The notes under the pieces are model-generated. The model did not search any database. It was not told the origin of the DNA and saw only the letters and a program-made list of their open reading frames with translations. A program made the translations under genes and the position numbers. From Actinomycetes bacterium (GTDB lineage: Bacteria; Actinomycetota; Actinomycetes; Actinomycetales; Microbacteriaceae), in contig JAEYZI010000032.1 of NCBI GenBank assembly GCA_023428065.1, forward strand, positions 1 through 50,234: a stretch of 50,234 nucleotides of DNA, given 5' to 3'. Within the stretch, counting starts at the first letter, position 1, and each line of letters begins with the position of its first letter. Shown piece by piece: positions 1 to 8,510 of this stretch.

Positions 1-899
1 ACGCGCAGGGCACCGACGCCGAGGGCCGCGTGTTCGGCGCCGGCCTCGACATCGGCCCGCAGGGCCTCTGCTTCCGCGGCGACCTCTTCGAGGCGGCCGG
101 CCTGCCGGGCGACCGCGAGGGCTTCGCCGAGGCCATCGGCGGCGAGAACGCCACGTGGGAGTCCTTCTTCGAGTTCGGCCAGAAGTACACCGCCGCGAGC
201 GGCAAGCCGTTCTACCACAACCCCTCGTTCTTCTGGAACTCGTTCGTGAACCAGCAGGCGGAGGGCTACTACAAGAAGGACGGCGAGACCCTCAACATCA
301 AGGACAACGCCGCCCTCAAGGGCCAGATGGACCTGATCGTCGAGAACGCCAACATCGGCGCGGGCCTGCCCGGCTGGGGCGTCGCCGACCAGGCCAAGGC
401 CGACGAGTTCGCGGTCTACGTCTGCCCGTCGTGGATGCTCGGTGTCGTGAGCGGCTACTACGACGCCGGCACGACCGGCACCGGCTGGGACTTCGCCGAC
501 GTCCTCCCGGGTGGCGCGGCCAACTGGGGTGGCGCCTTCCTCGGCGTCGCCGAGTCGTCGGAGCACAAGGAGGCCGCGGCCGACCTCGCGCTGTGGCTCG
601 CCGCCCCGGAGCAGCAGGCTGCCGCGTTCGAGGCCGCCGGTCCGTTCCCGAGCACGCTCAAGGGTCAGGACCTCGTGAAGGACTCGGTCTCCGCGTTCTT
701 CAACGACGCGCCCGTCGGTGAGATCTTCACCAACCGCGCGAAGGGCGTCATCGCCCAGGTCAAGGGCCCGGAGGACTCGAACATCCAGGACAACGTGTTC
801 GGTCCGGTCTTCGACAAGGTCAGCCAGGGGGAGATCACCGACGGCGACGCCGCTTGGGCCGCCGCCATGGAGCTCCTCGACCAGCTCGTCAAGCAGTAA
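1..899 (+). CDS. Sugar ABC transporter substrate-binding protein (5' end missing)
   Basis: This is the C-terminal part of an extracellular solute-binding protein of the carbohydrate-uptake family. The window begins inside the gene; the open frame starts at base 3, and about 299 codons remain before TAA at 897-899. The N-terminal signal peptide and lipobox would lie upstream. Visible features are the alternating Trp/Tyr/Phe-rich stretches typical of sugar-binding clefts (for example NPSFFWNSF and LPGWGV) and the C-terminal helical part ending MELLDQLVKQ. Two MalF/MalG-type permeases and a GH1 beta-glucosidase follow, so the ligand is probably a beta-glucoside or cello-oligosaccharide (inference). 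No ATPase lies nearby; such importers often share an MsiK-type ATPase encoded elsewhere (family knowledge). Confidence 0.9.
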   Translation, partial: AQGTDAEGRVFGAGLDIGPQGLCFRGDLFEAAGLPGDREGFAEAIGGENATWESFFEFGQKYTAASGKPFYHNPSFFWNSFVNQQAEGYYKKDGETLNIKDNAALKGQMDLIVENANIGAGLPGWGVADQAKADEFAVYVCPSWMLGVVSGYYDAGTTGTGWDFADVLPGGAANWGGAFLGVAESSEHKEAAADLALWLAAPEQQAAAFEAAGPFPSTLKGQDLVKDSVSAFFNDAPVGEIFTNRAKGVIAQVKGPEDSNIQDNVFGPVFDKVSQGEITDGDAAWAAAMELLDQLVKQ

Positions 900-908
900 C
901 ACCCTCGA

Positions 909-939
909 GCGGTCCCCGGCGCCCGTCGCCGGGGGCCGC
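909..939 (+). terminator. Intercistronic hairpin after binding-protein gene
   Basis: A 13-bp stem (arms 909-921 and 927-939, one G-U pair) closes a 5-nt loop just after the binding-protein stop codon. No U tract follows, so it looks like a leaky terminator or a 3'-end stabiliser. Such hairpins keep binding protein more abundant than the permeases downstream (general knowledge of sugar importer operons). Confidence 0.55.
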
Positions 940-980
940 TCACCCCACTCTCCGCCCGCGCAACCCAGATAGGCCCCACG

Positions 981-1979
981 ATGAGCGCACTCACGGCAGG
1001 TCGGCGGACCCGCAGTCAACTGACATTCCGCCAGAAGCTCTCGAACTTCGACTACAAGTTCTCGCCGTACCTGTACGTCGCACCGTTCTTCATCCTCTTC
1101 GCGCTCCTCGGCGCGTTCCCGATCGTCTACACGGTCAACGTCTCGCTCTACGACTGGGACCTGCTGAAGGGCCAGGGCGACTTCATCGGCCTGGAGAACT
1201 ACGTCACGACGCTCCAGGACCCGTTCTTCTGGAACGCGTTCGGCAACACCATCAGCATCTTCCTGCTCTCCGCGGTGCCGCAGCTCGTCATGGCGACGAT
1301 CATCGCCGCCGTACTCGACCAGGCGATCCGCGCCAGCACCTTCTGGCGGATGAGCGTGCTGCTCCCCTACATCGCCGCCCCCGTCGCGGTCGCGGTGATC
1401 TTCACCCAGGTCTTCAACCAGTTCGGCGGGCCCATCACGGGACTCACCGAGCTGCTCGGCCTCGAGCCGATCCGCTGGGGCTACGACCCCTTCCCCTCGC
1501 ACATCGCGATCGCGACGATGGTCAACTGGCGCTGGACGGGCTACAACGCGCTCATCCTGCTCGCCGCGATGCAGGCGATCCCGCGTGACGTGTACGAGTC
1601 GGCGGCCCTCGACGGCGCAGGCCGCATCCGCCGCTTCTGGTCGATCACGATCCCGATGATCCGGCCGACCATGATCTTCGTCATCATCACGGCGACGATC
1701 GGCGGCCTGCAGATCTTCACGGAGCCCAAGCTCTTCGACGGCCAGTCCAACGGCGGCGCGAACCGTCAGTTCCAGACGATCGTGCTCTACCTCTACGAGA
1801 TGGCGTTCCCGCGGCGCGACTTCGGCCGCGCGGCGGCGACCGCCTGGATCCTCTTCCTCATCATCGTCCTCGTCGGCCTGATCAACTACGCCATCTCGCG
1901 CACGATCGCCTCCCAGGACATGGCGCGCGTCCGCACTCCCAAGCGCGCCGCGCTCACCGCGAACGGAGTCCGCCGATGA
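981..1979 (+). CDS. Sugar ABC transporter permease, MalF type
   Basis: Inner-membrane permease, 332 aa, one half of the importer pore. After a basic cytoplasmic N terminus the first membrane segment starts near residue 33 (YLYVAPFFILFALLGAFPIVY). The EAA loop that contacts the ATPase is visible as YESAALDGAG followed by FWSITIPMIRPT. Length and topology fit the MalF/CebF/UgpA group. It starts about 80 bp after the binding-protein stop, beyond the hairpin, and its stop overlaps the next permease start by 4 bp (1976-1979), indicating translational coupling. The family assignment is firm; the substrate is inferred from the neighbouring GH1 gene. Confidence 0.93.
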   Translation: MSALTAGRRTRSQLTFRQKLSNFDYKFSPYLYVAPFFILFALLGAFPIVYTVNVSLYDWDLLKGQGDFIGLENYVTTLQDPFFWNAFGNTISIFLLSAVPQLVMATIIAAVLDQAIRASTFWRMSVLLPYIAAPVAVAVIFTQVFNQFGGPITGLTELLGLEPIRWGYDPFPSHIAIATMVNWRWTGYNALILLAAMQAIPRDVYESAALDGAGRIRRFWSITIPMIRPTMIFVIITATIGGLQIFTEPKLFDGQSNGGANRQFQTIVLYLYEMAFPRRDFGRAAATAWILFLIIVLVGLINYAISRTIASQDMARVRTPKRAALTANGVRR

Positions 1980-2878
1980 CCTCGACCATCACCCGCCCGC
2001 CGGTCGCGCCCACGCGTCCGCTCGACCGCGAGGCGCGCCGCCGCAAGGCCCGCTTCTACGACCGTCCCGGCTGGCTCAGCTACGCCCTCCTCGGGGTGTT
2101 CTTCGTCGCCGCGGTGTTCCCGCTGTGGTGGTCGTTCGTCATGGCGAGCCGCCAGGCCTCCGACATCAACGCGGTGCCGCCCGTCGTGATCCCCGGACCG
2201 AACTTCATCACCAACGTCATGAAGGCGTTCGCGACGGTCGACTTCGCGAAGGCGCTCCTGAACAGCATCATCATCTCGGGCACGATCGCGGTCGCCGTCG
2301 TCTTCTTCTCGACGCTCGCCGGCTTCGCGTTCGCCAAGCTCAAGTTCCGCGGTCGCAACCCGCTCATGGTCGCGGTCGTCGCGACGATGGCGATCCCGAC
2401 GCAGCTCGGCATCATCCCGCTGTTCATGCTCGTGTCGCAGTTCAAGCTCACGAACTCGCTGTGGGCGGTCATCATCCCGGGCCTCGTGTCGGCGTTCGGC
2501 GTGTTCTTCATGCGCCAGTACCTCGTCGACACGATCCCCGACGAGCTCATCGAGGCGGCACGCATGGACGGTGCGTCGATGTGGGGCACCTTCTGGAACG
2601 TCGCCGTCCCGTCGGCGCGCCCGGCGATGACGGTGCTCGGCCTCTTCATGTTCATGGCCGCCTGGACCGACTTCCTGTGGCCGCTCCTCGTGCTCGGCCC
2701 GAAGAACCCGTCGGTGCAGACCGCGCTCGCCGCGCTCAACGCGTCCGGCGGCCACACGCCCGACTACTCGATGGTGCTCGCGGGTGCTCTCATCTCGATC
2801 GTGCCGCTGCTCATCCTGTTCCTGCTCGCGGGCAAGCAGCTCATCCAGGGCATCATGTCCGGGGCGGTGAAGGGCTGA
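1976..2878 (+). CDS. Sugar ABC transporter permease, MalG type
   Basis: Second pore-forming permease, 300 aa. A proline/arginine-rich N-terminal tail precedes the first membrane helix (LSYALLGVFFVAAVFPLWW, near residue 37). The EAA motif reads IEAARMDGAS followed by FWNVAVPSARPA, as in MalG/CebG permeases. It overlaps the upstream permease by 4 bp, and its TGA shares the A of the next gene's ATG (2878). All three genes should therefore be made from one message with coupled translation. Confidence 0.93.
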   Translation: MTSTITRPPVAPTRPLDREARRRKARFYDRPGWLSYALLGVFFVAAVFPLWWSFVMASRQASDINAVPPVVIPGPNFITNVMKAFATVDFAKALLNSIIISGTIAVAVVFFSTLAGFAFAKLKFRGRNPLMVAVVATMAIPTQLGIIPLFMLVSQFKLTNSLWAVIIPGLVSAFGVFFMRQYLVDTIPDELIEAARMDGASMWGTFWNVAVPSARPAMTVLGLFMFMAAWTDFLWPLLVLGPKNPSVQTALAALNASGGHTPDYSMVLAGALISIVPLLILFLLAGKQLIQGIMSGAVKG

Positions 2879-4299
2879 TGGCGCTCGAACTCCCCGACGG
2901 GTTCCGCTGGCCCGCCGGGTTCATCTGGGGTGCCGCGACCGCCGCGGCGCAGGTCGAGGGGGCCGCCCACGAGGACGGCAAGCTCGACTCGATCTGGGAC
3001 CACTTCGCCCGCATCCCCGGCAACGTCGCCTACGGCGACACCCCCGAGGTGTCGGTCGACCACTACCACCGGATGCCGCAGGACGTGCAGCTCATGAAGA
3101 GCCTCGGCCTCGACAGCTACCGGTTCTCGGTGAGCTGGGCGCGCGTCAAGCCCGCCGACGGTCCCGTGAACCCGAAGGGCGTCGACTTCTACAGTCGGCT
3201 CGTCGACGAGCTGCTCGAGAACGGCATCCTGCCGTGGCTCACGCTCTATCACTGGGACATGCCGCAGGCCGTCGAGGAGACGGGCGGCTGGGCGAACCGC
3301 GACACCTCGCAGCGGTTCCTCGACTACGCGGTCGCCGTGCACGAGGCGCTCGGCGACCGGGTCACCCACTGGACGACGTTCAACGAGCCGCTGTGCTCGT
3401 CGCTCATCGCCTACGCCGGCGGAGAGCACGCACCCGGCCGCCAGGAGCCGCGCGCCGGTCTCGCCGCCCTGCACCACCAGCACCTCGCGCACGGCCTCGC
3501 CGTGCAGGAGCTGCGGGCGCGCGGGGCCGAGAAGCTCGGCATCACGCTCAACCTGACCAACGCGGTGCCGAACGACCCGAGCGACCCCGTCGACCTCGAC
3601 GCGGCCCGGCGGCTCGACGCGCTGTGGAACCGCGCGTACCTCGAGCCGATCCTGCTCGGCGCCTACCCCGCCGACTTCCTCGAGGACGTCGCGAGCCACC
3701 GCTTCGACGAGCTCGTGCGCGACGGCGACCTCGCCACCATCCACCAGGAGATCGACTTCCTGGGCGTCAACCACTACCACGACGACAACGTCTCCGGGCA
3801 TCCGCTCCCCGCGGACCACCCGAAGGGGCTCGCGCCCACCGACAAGAAGACCTCGTCGTGGTTCGTGGGGTCGGAGTTCCTCACCTCGCCCACGCGCCAC
3901 CTCCCCCGCACGGCGATGGGCTGGGAGATCAACCCCGACGGGCTGCGCCGACTGCTGGTGCGGCTGGGGCGGGAGTACCCCCAGCTCCCGCCCCTCTACA
4001 TCACCGAGAACGGCTCCGCATGGGACGACGTCGTCGCCCCCGACGGCGGCGTGCACGACACGGAGCGGGTCGACTTCCTCGAACGCCACCTCGAGGCCGT
4101 CGCACAGGCGATCGACGAGGGTGCGGATGTGCGCGGCTACTTCGCGTGGTCGCTCATGGACAACTTCGAGTGGGCATGGGGCTACGAGAAGCGGTTCGGC
4201 GTCGTGTACGTGGACTACCAGACGCAGGAGCGCATCGTGAAGGACTCGGGTCACGCGTTCGCCTCGGCCGCGGCCGCCGCGCGTACGCTCGCCTCATAG
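2878..4299 (+). CDS. GH1 family beta-glucosidase
   Basis: Cytoplasmic retaining beta-glucosidase, 473 aa, the normal GH1 length. The N-terminal signature FIWGAATAAAQVEGA lies near residues 14-28. The acid/base glutamate sits in TFNEP (E170) and the nucleophile in ITENG (E377). The C-terminal FAWSLMDNFEW aglycone/glucose-binding segment is intact. No signal peptide is seen, so it acts on imported glucosides. ATG 2878 overlaps the permease stop by one base, which fixes the start; frame upstream of it belongs to the permease shadow. It is probably the intracellular hydrolase of a cebEFG-bglC-cebR-like operon (inference from order). Confidence 0.95.
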   Translation: MALELPDGFRWPAGFIWGAATAAAQVEGAAHEDGKLDSIWDHFARIPGNVAYGDTPEVSVDHYHRMPQDVQLMKSLGLDSYRFSVSWARVKPADGPVNPKGVDFYSRLVDELLENGILPWLTLYHWDMPQAVEETGGWANRDTSQRFLDYAVAVHEALGDRVTHWTTFNEPLCSSLIAYAGGEHAPGRQEPRAGLAALHHQHLAHGLAVQELRARGAEKLGITLNLTNAVPNDPSDPVDLDAARRLDALWNRAYLEPILLGAYPADFLEDVASHRFDELVRDGDLATIHQEIDFLGVNHYHDDNVSGHPLPADHPKGLAPTDKKTSSWFVGSEFLTSPTRHLPRTAMGWEINPDGLRRLLVRLGREYPQLPPLYITENGSAWDDVVAPDGGVHDTERVDFLERHLEAVAQAIDEGADVRGYFAWSLMDNFEWAWGYEKRFGVVYVDYQTQERIVKDSGHAFASAAAAARTLAS

Positions 4300-4302
4300 G
4301 AT
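4297..4302 (+). promoter_or_regulatory. -10 element for the LacI-type gene, on the beta-glucosidase stop codon
   Basis: TAGGAT; its first three bases are the TAG stop of the beta-glucosidase gene. A start site near 4309 would leave a leader of about 27 nt containing the Shine-Dalgarno AGGAGGT at 4322-4328. It would give the regulator its own promoter besides read-through. Confidence 0.45.
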
Positions 4303-4335
4303 GTACGGGCTCAGCCCGGCCAGGAGGTCCCGCCG

Positions 4336-5352
4336 ATGACACCGGAATCGCCCGGAGGTGCGCCGACGCTCGAGCAGGTCGCCAAGGCCGCCGGGGTGTC
4401 ACGTTCGACGGTCTCGCGCGTCATCAACGACTCGCCGAAGGTCACCCCGGAGGCCCTCGCGGCGGTGCGCAAGGCGATCGACGAGCTCGGTTACGTGCCG
4501 AACCGCGCCGCCCGCATCCTCGCGAGCCGGCGCACCCAGTCGATCGCGCTCGTGATCCCCGAGAACACGGCGCGCTTCTTCGCCGACCCGTACTTCGCGA
4601 CGGTCGTGCAGGGCATCGCGATGTACCTCTCGGACACCGACTACACCCTGACCCTCGTGATCGCCGCCGAACGCGACGGCGAGAAGACCCGCCGCTACCT
4701 GCAGGCCGGCAACGTCGACGGGGCGCTCATCCTCTCGCACCACTCCGACGACCGCTCGTACACGGAGCTCGCGCGCTCGATCCCGGTCGTGTTCGGCGGC
4801 CGGCCCATGAGCCAGGAGGGATCGAAGGCGTACTACATCGACGTCGACAACGTCGAGGCCGCCCGCAACGTGACGAACCGGCTCATCGCGAACGGTCGGC
4901 GGCGCATCGCGACGATCGCGGGCCCGGAGGACATGTCGGCGGGCCTCGACCGGCTCGAGGGATGGCGGCAGGCGCTCGAGGCGGCGGGCATGCCCACCGA
5001 CCTCGTCGAGCACGGCGACTTCAGTCCCGCGGGCGGCGAGGCCGCGATGCGTCGGCTGCTCGCGCGCGAGGTCGAGATCGACGGCGTCTTCGCCGCGAGC
5101 TCGCTCATGGCGCAGGGCGCGCTCAACGTGCTCCGCACGCAGGGCAAGTCGGTGCCGCACGACCTGGGCCTCGTGACGTTCGACAACGACTACGCCGCGC
5201 AGTCGTCGAACCCGCCGCTCACGACCGTCGAACAGCCGACCGTCGAGCAGGGCAGGCGCATGGTGGACGTGCTGCTGCACCTCATCGACGGCGGGACGGT
5301 CTCGCAGGTCACGATGATGCCGACGCGCATCGTCGAGCGCGGGAGCGAATGA
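4336..5352 (+). CDS. LacI-family transcriptional regulator
   Basis: Sugar-responsive repressor, 338 aa. Residues about 11-60 form the LacI helix-turn-helix: TLEQVAKAAGVSRSTVSRVIND, then the hinge helix region PNRAARILASRR. The rest is a periplasmic-binding-protein-like effector domain ending QGRRMVDVLLHLIDGG. The start is set by an AGGAGGT Shine-Dalgarno 7 nt upstream. Position at the 3' end of the importer/GH1 operon suggests it represses that operon in the absence of a beta-glucoside, like CebR. No CebR-type inverted repeat was found inside the window; the main operator would lie upstream of the truncated binding-protein gene. Confidence 0.93.
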   Translation: MTPESPGGAPTLEQVAKAAGVSRSTVSRVINDSPKVTPEALAAVRKAIDELGYVPNRAARILASRRTQSIALVIPENTARFFADPYFATVVQGIAMYLSDTDYTLTLVIAAERDGEKTRRYLQAGNVDGALILSHHSDDRSYTELARSIPVVFGGRPMSQEGSKAYYIDVDNVEAARNVTNRLIANGRRRIATIAGPEDMSAGLDRLEGWRQALEAAGMPTDLVEHGDFSPAGGEAAMRRLLAREVEIDGVFAASSLMAQGALNVLRTQGKSVPHDLGLVTFDNDYAAQSSNPPLTTVEQPTVEQGRRMVDVLLHLIDGGTVSQVTMMPTRIVERGSE

Positions 5353-5357
5353 CCGGT

Positions 5358-5363
5358 TAGCGT
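5358..5363 (+). promoter_or_regulatory. -10 element, leaderless start of GNAT gene
   Basis: TAGCGT with exactly 6 nt between it and the ATG at 5370, so transcription would begin at or one base before the start codon. Confidence 0.55.
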
Positions 5364-5369
5364 CGGACC

Positions 5370-5654
5370 ATGGCAGATCAGGTCGTGGACGTCCCCGAAC
5401 GCAACCGCTTCGTGCTCGAGCGCGACGGCGAGCCGATCGGCAAGGCCCTCTACCGGCGCGAGCCGGGTGTCATCACCTTCACCCACACGGAGGTCGACCC
5501 CTCGATCCAGGAGCGCGGGCTCGGCTCGCTCCTCGCGAAGTCGGCGCTCGACGCGGTGGCGGCCGAGGAGGGCACGCGCGTCGTCGCGCAGTGCCCGTTC
5601 ATCGCCGCCTACATCGAGCGACACCCCGAGTACCAGCCGCTGCTGACGCGCTGA
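5370..5654 (+). CDS. Small GNAT-fold N-acetyltransferase (COG2388-like)
   Basis: A 94-aa single-domain protein resembling the short Gcn5-related acetyltransferases of the Acetyltransf_CG type. The hallmark order is seen: a beta strand with FTHTEVDP, the acetyl-CoA pyrophosphate loop QERGLGSLL, then a helix and a conserved CPFIAAYIERHPEY tail. The substrate is unknown. It has its own leaderless-type promoter, so it is not part of the sugar operon. The short length is normal for this subfamily and does not indicate truncation. Confidence 0.85.
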   Translation: MADQVVDVPERNRFVLERDGEPIGKALYRREPGVITFTHTEVDPSIQERGLGSLLAKSALDAVAAEEGTRVVAQCPFIAAYIERHPEYQPLLTR

Positions 5655-5681
5655 TGCGCGGCGGCATCCGCTCCCGCGGCG

Positions 5682-6650
5682 TCAGGGGCGCCGGGCGAGG
5701 AGCGCGCGCACGCCCACGCCGACCGCCGCGACGGCCACCGCGAGCGCGAGCGGCGGCAGCACGAGCGCGGGCATCGTGAGGGCGGCGCCGAGCACACGGG
5801 AGCCGTAGTCGAGGAGCTCCCCCGGGTCGCGCAGGAGGGCGCGTGATCCCACGGCCGACTGCACGGCCGTCGCGATCGCGGGCACGACCCACAGCAGCGC
5901 GAGGCTCACGAGTGCCGCCGCGATCCTCCCGGCGGAGCGCAGGCCGCCCCACGCGATCGCGGCGCCGACGAGCACGGGCGGGGTCCACGTCACGACGGGT
6001 GCGAGCGCGTACGGCAGCGCCGAGAGCGGCCCTGCCGCCCCGAGGTACCCCGAGATCCACCAGCCGACGGCGGTCGCCGCGAGCGTGAGCGCGATGACGG
6101 CGCCGGGGACGGGACCCCGCGCCACGAGGCCGAAGACGACGAGACCGGCCGCGATCCCGAACGCCACGAGCGCGACGCACGCGCCGAGGTAGAACGCCGC
6201 CTCGGCGCCGCCGCGCAGTCCCCCGCGCAGCACGTCGGCCGCCTGCGCGGCCGCGACCACCTGCACGAACAGGAGCCCCGCGGCGATCGAGAACGGCGCC
6301 GCGCGGGGCAGCCGCGTCCGCAGGGCGCGCGCCGCGATCCCCGCCGCCGCCGCGCCGACGACGAGGGTGCCGAGCACGAACGTCACCGCGTACTGGCTGA
6401 GCGGGAGCCACGCGACCGGCATCTGATCCGGGAGCGCGTCGAAGGCCCACAGGTTCTGCAGCGGGAGCCGCATGCCCGTGAGCATCCACGGCAGCATGCC
6501 GATCAGGGCCCCGCCGACGCCGATGCCGAGGCTCGCGAGGGCGCCGCCCCACTGCGCCGGGCGCGGGGCGGGGGCCTCCGTCGCGGGCCAGTCGCCCGGA
6601 GACGGAGCGGCGGATGCCGGGGCGGCTGCGGTCGGGTCGCTCGAGGTCAC
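5682..6650 (-). CDS. Multi-pass membrane protein of unknown function
   Basis: 322 aa. A Pro/Ala-rich N-terminal cytoplasmic stretch (about 35 residues) is followed by roughly eight hydrophobic segments; the last ends at VGVRALLARRP. No catalytic or transport motif is recognisable. The start is GTG at 6650, placed exactly 6 nt after a TAGCGT -10 hexamer (6657-6662, minus strand), so a leaderless message is likely. It is convergent with the GNAT gene. I cannot assign a family from sequence alone. Confidence 0.7.
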   Translation of the reverse strand: MTSSDPTAAAPASAAPSPGDWPATEAPAPRPAQWGGALASLGIGVGGALIGMLPWMLTGMRLPLQNLWAFDALPDQMPVAWLPLSQYAVTFVLGTLVVGAAAAGIAARALRTRLPRAAPFSIAAGLLFVQVVAAAQAADVLRGGLRGGAEAAFYLGACVALVAFGIAAGLVVFGLVARGPVPGAVIALTLAATAVGWWISGYLGAAGPLSALPYALAPVVTWTPPVLVGAAIAWGGLRSAGRIAAALVSLALLWVVPAIATAVQSAVGSRALLRDPGELLDYGSRVLGAALTMPALVLPPLALAVAVAAVGVGVRALLARRP

Positions 6651-6656
6651 CGCTCC

Positions 6657-6662
6657 ACGCTA
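6657..6662 (-). promoter_or_regulatory. -10 element, leaderless start
   Basis: TAGCGT on the minus strand, 6 nt before the GTG at 6650. Confidence 0.5.
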
Positions 6663-6666
6663 GTCG

Positions 6667-6948
6667 TCAGGCTCCGTCGTCGAGCTCGATGCGCACCCGG
6701 CCGCCCTCGATGTCGAGCGGCCCGTCGCCGGGAGTCGGGGCGGGGGCGGGCACCTCCGCTTCCGCGGCCGCGATCTGCTGGGCCTCGTGCTTGGTGGGGT
6801 GGAAGACCTCGTCGGCGAAGCCGAGCGCGCCGTTGCCGGAGCCGCGGCCGCCGTTCGTGCCGCGGAGCTCGATCCAGCCGCGCCATTGCGCGACGACGAC
6901 GAGCGCCACGACGACGCCGCCACCCACGAGCCAAGCCCAGTACGGCAT
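6667..6948 (-). CDS. Small single-pass membrane protein, hypothetical
   Basis: 93 aa. An N-terminal hydrophobic segment (WAWLVGGGVVVALVVVAQW, residues about 4-22) is followed by a Gly-rich linker, FADEVFHPTKHEAQ, and an acidic Pro/Ala-rich tail. The HPTKHEA patch is reminiscent of a small actinobacterial membrane protein family of unknown function. ATG 6948 follows a TACCCT hexamer at 6955-6960 (minus) with a 6-nt gap, supporting both reality and start. The downstream gene has its own promoter. Confidence 0.7.
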   Translation of the reverse strand: MPYWAWLVGGGVVVALVVVAQWRGWIELRGTNGGRGSGNGALGFADEVFHPTKHEAQQIAAAEAEVPAPAPTPGDGPLDIEGGRVRIELDDGA

Positions 6949-6954
6949 GCCGCC

Positions 6955-6960
6955 AGGGTA
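6955..6960 (-). promoter_or_regulatory. -10 element, leaderless start
   Basis: TACCCT on the minus strand, 6 nt before ATG 6948. Confidence 0.5.
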
Positions 6961-6962
6961 CG

Positions 6963-7724
6963 TCAGGCGGGCGAGACCGTCATCCAGCCGCCCCCGAACT
7001 TCGGCTCGCGGCCGTCACCCGACGACGTGCCCGTGAGGCGGCGGCGCACCCACGGGCCGACGTGCTCGCGGTAGTAGGCGGCGCCCCGCAGGCGGGCTGC
7101 GGCGGGCACCTCGGGAAGCGACCACCATCCCTCCGGCACGGGCACCTCGAGCGCATCGAGCACACGCGCCGCGACCCGGTGGTGCCCGCGGGTGTTCATG
7201 TGGAGACGGTCCTCGGACCAGTAGGAGGGCGTCTCGAGCTCGGCGTCGAACCAGTTGAACGCGCGCACGAGATCGGTGCGGTGGGCGACGCGCGCCTCGA
7301 CGATGCGGCAGAGCGTGTCGCCGCGGCGGCGCATGACGCCGCCCATGGGCAGCTGGGCGGTGGGGTTGGCGCCGGAGAGGAGGATGAGCCGGACGCCCTC
7401 CTCGTCGCAGCGGCGCAGCACGTGCTCGAACAGTCCCACGATCCGCGAGACGTCGGTGCGGGGACGCAGCATGTCGTTGCCACCCCCGTTGAAGGAGAGG
7501 TGCGTGGGGCGAAGGGCGAGCGCCGCCTCGAGCTGCTCTCCGACGATGGGGCCGATGAGCTTGCCGCGGATGGCGAGGTTCGCGTAGTCGATCGGCTCGC
7601 CGATGCCGCGCGCCCATCCCTCGGCGACGAGGTCGGCCCAGCCGCGCACCCGCCCGTCGGGCAGCTCGTCGCCGACGCCCTCGGTGAAGGAGTCGCCGAT
7701 GGCGACGTAGCGGATGCCGGGCAC
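6963..7724 (-). CDS. SGNH/GDSL-family hydrolase
   Basis: 253 aa, probably a cytoplasmic esterase or lipase-like hydrolase. All SGNH blocks are present: block I AIGDSFTEG (nucleophile Ser near residue 12), Gly block LAIRGK, Asn block FNGGGNDML, and the catalytic Asp-His pair in DRLHMNTRGH. No signal peptide is seen. The start is GTG 7724, 6 nt after TAGGCT (7731-7736, minus); the TAG of that hexamer is also the stop codon of the upstream hmuV gene. The substrate is not predictable. Confidence 0.88.
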   Translation of the reverse strand: MPGIRYVAIGDSFTEGVGDELPDGRVRGWADLVAEGWARGIGEPIDYANLAIRGKLIGPIVGEQLEAALALRPTHLSFNGGGNDMLRPRTDVSRIVGLFEHVLRRCDEEGVRLILLSGANPTAQLPMGGVMRRRGDTLCRIVEARVAHRTDLVRAFNWFDAELETPSYWSEDRLHMNTRGHHRVAARVLDALEVPVPEGWWSLPEVPAAARLRGAAYYREHVGPWVRRRLTGTSSGDGREPKFGGGWMTVSPA

Positions 7725-7730
7725 CGGGCG

Positions 7731-7736
7731 AGCCTA
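7731..7736 (-). promoter_or_regulatory. -10 element for the SGNH hydrolase gene, on the hmuV stop codon
   Basis: TAGGCT on the minus strand. Its first three bases are the hmuV stop TAG, and the GTG start of the SGNH hydrolase lies 6 nt downstream. Confidence 0.5.
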
Positions 7737-8510
7737 CCCCTCGCGCGGGAGGGGCGGACGCTCGGGGATCACGAGCGGGCGGCCGGCGCGCACGATCACC
7801 TCGACCTCGAGCCCGTAGACCGAGGAGACGAGAGGCGCCGTGAGCACCTCGGCCGGAGTGCCGACGGCCCGCATCCGCCCCTCCTCGAGCAGCGCGACGC
7901 GGTCGGCGTACGCGCCCGCGAGGGAGAGGTCGTGCAGCACGACGACGACCGTGCGGCCCTCGGCAGCGAGCTCGCGGGCGATGCGCAGCACGTCCTCCTG
8001 GTGCCGCAGGTCGAGGGCCGCGGTCGGCTCGTCGAGCAGCACGACGGGGGTCTCCTGCGCGAGCACGCGGGCGAGCGACACGCGCGCGCGCTCGCCCCCG
8101 GACAGCTCGGTGAAGCGCCTCCCCACGAGGTGCGCGACATCCGCCCGCTCGAGCGCCGCCTCGATCGCGGCGTCGTCGAGCTCTCGCGCGGGCGTGCGCG
8201 CCCACGGGCTGCGGCCCATCTCGACGACCTCGCCGACCCGGAAGGGGAAGCTCACGGCATTGTCCTGCGTGAGCACCGAGCGGATGCGCGCGAGCTCGAG
8301 CGGCTCGATCGCATCGACGGCTCGCCCGCCGAGCAGCACGCGCCCGGCGTCGGGTGCCCGCTCCCCCGCCATCATCGACAGGAGCGTGGACTTGCCCGCG
8401 CCGTTCGGGCCGACGAGCGCGAGGAGCTGGCCCTCGGGCACGACGAGGTCGACCTCGTCGACGACGCGGCGCCCGCCGAGCTCGACCGTGACGCGGTCGA
8501 CGCGGATCAT
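7734..8510 (-). CDS. hmuV: Heme/iron ABC transporter ATP-binding protein
   Basis: 258-aa ATPase of the FecE/BtuD/HmuV group. Walker A is GPNGAGKST (near residues 36-44), the signature is LSGGERARV, Walker B is VVLLDEPTAALD, and the switch histidine follows in VLHDLS. It energises import of hemin or a ferric complex through HmuU. ATG 8510 overlaps the permease stop by 4 bp (8507-8510), so the two are co-translated. The heme assignment rests on the FecCD-type partner and on an HmuT-like lipoprotein 11 kb away; a siderophore substrate cannot be excluded. Confidence 0.88.
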   Translation of the reverse strand: MIRVDRVTVELGGRRVVDEVDLVVPEGQLLALVGPNGAGKSTLLSMMAGERAPDAGRVLLGGRAVDAIEPLELARIRSVLTQDNAVSFPFRVGEVVEMGRSPWARTPARELDDAAIEAALERADVAHLVGRRFTELSGGERARVSLARVLAQETPVVLLDEPTAALDLRHQEDVLRIARELAAEGRTVVVVLHDLSLAGAYADRVALLEEGRMRAVGTPAEVLTAPLVSSVYGLEVEVIVRAGRPLVIPERPPLPREG

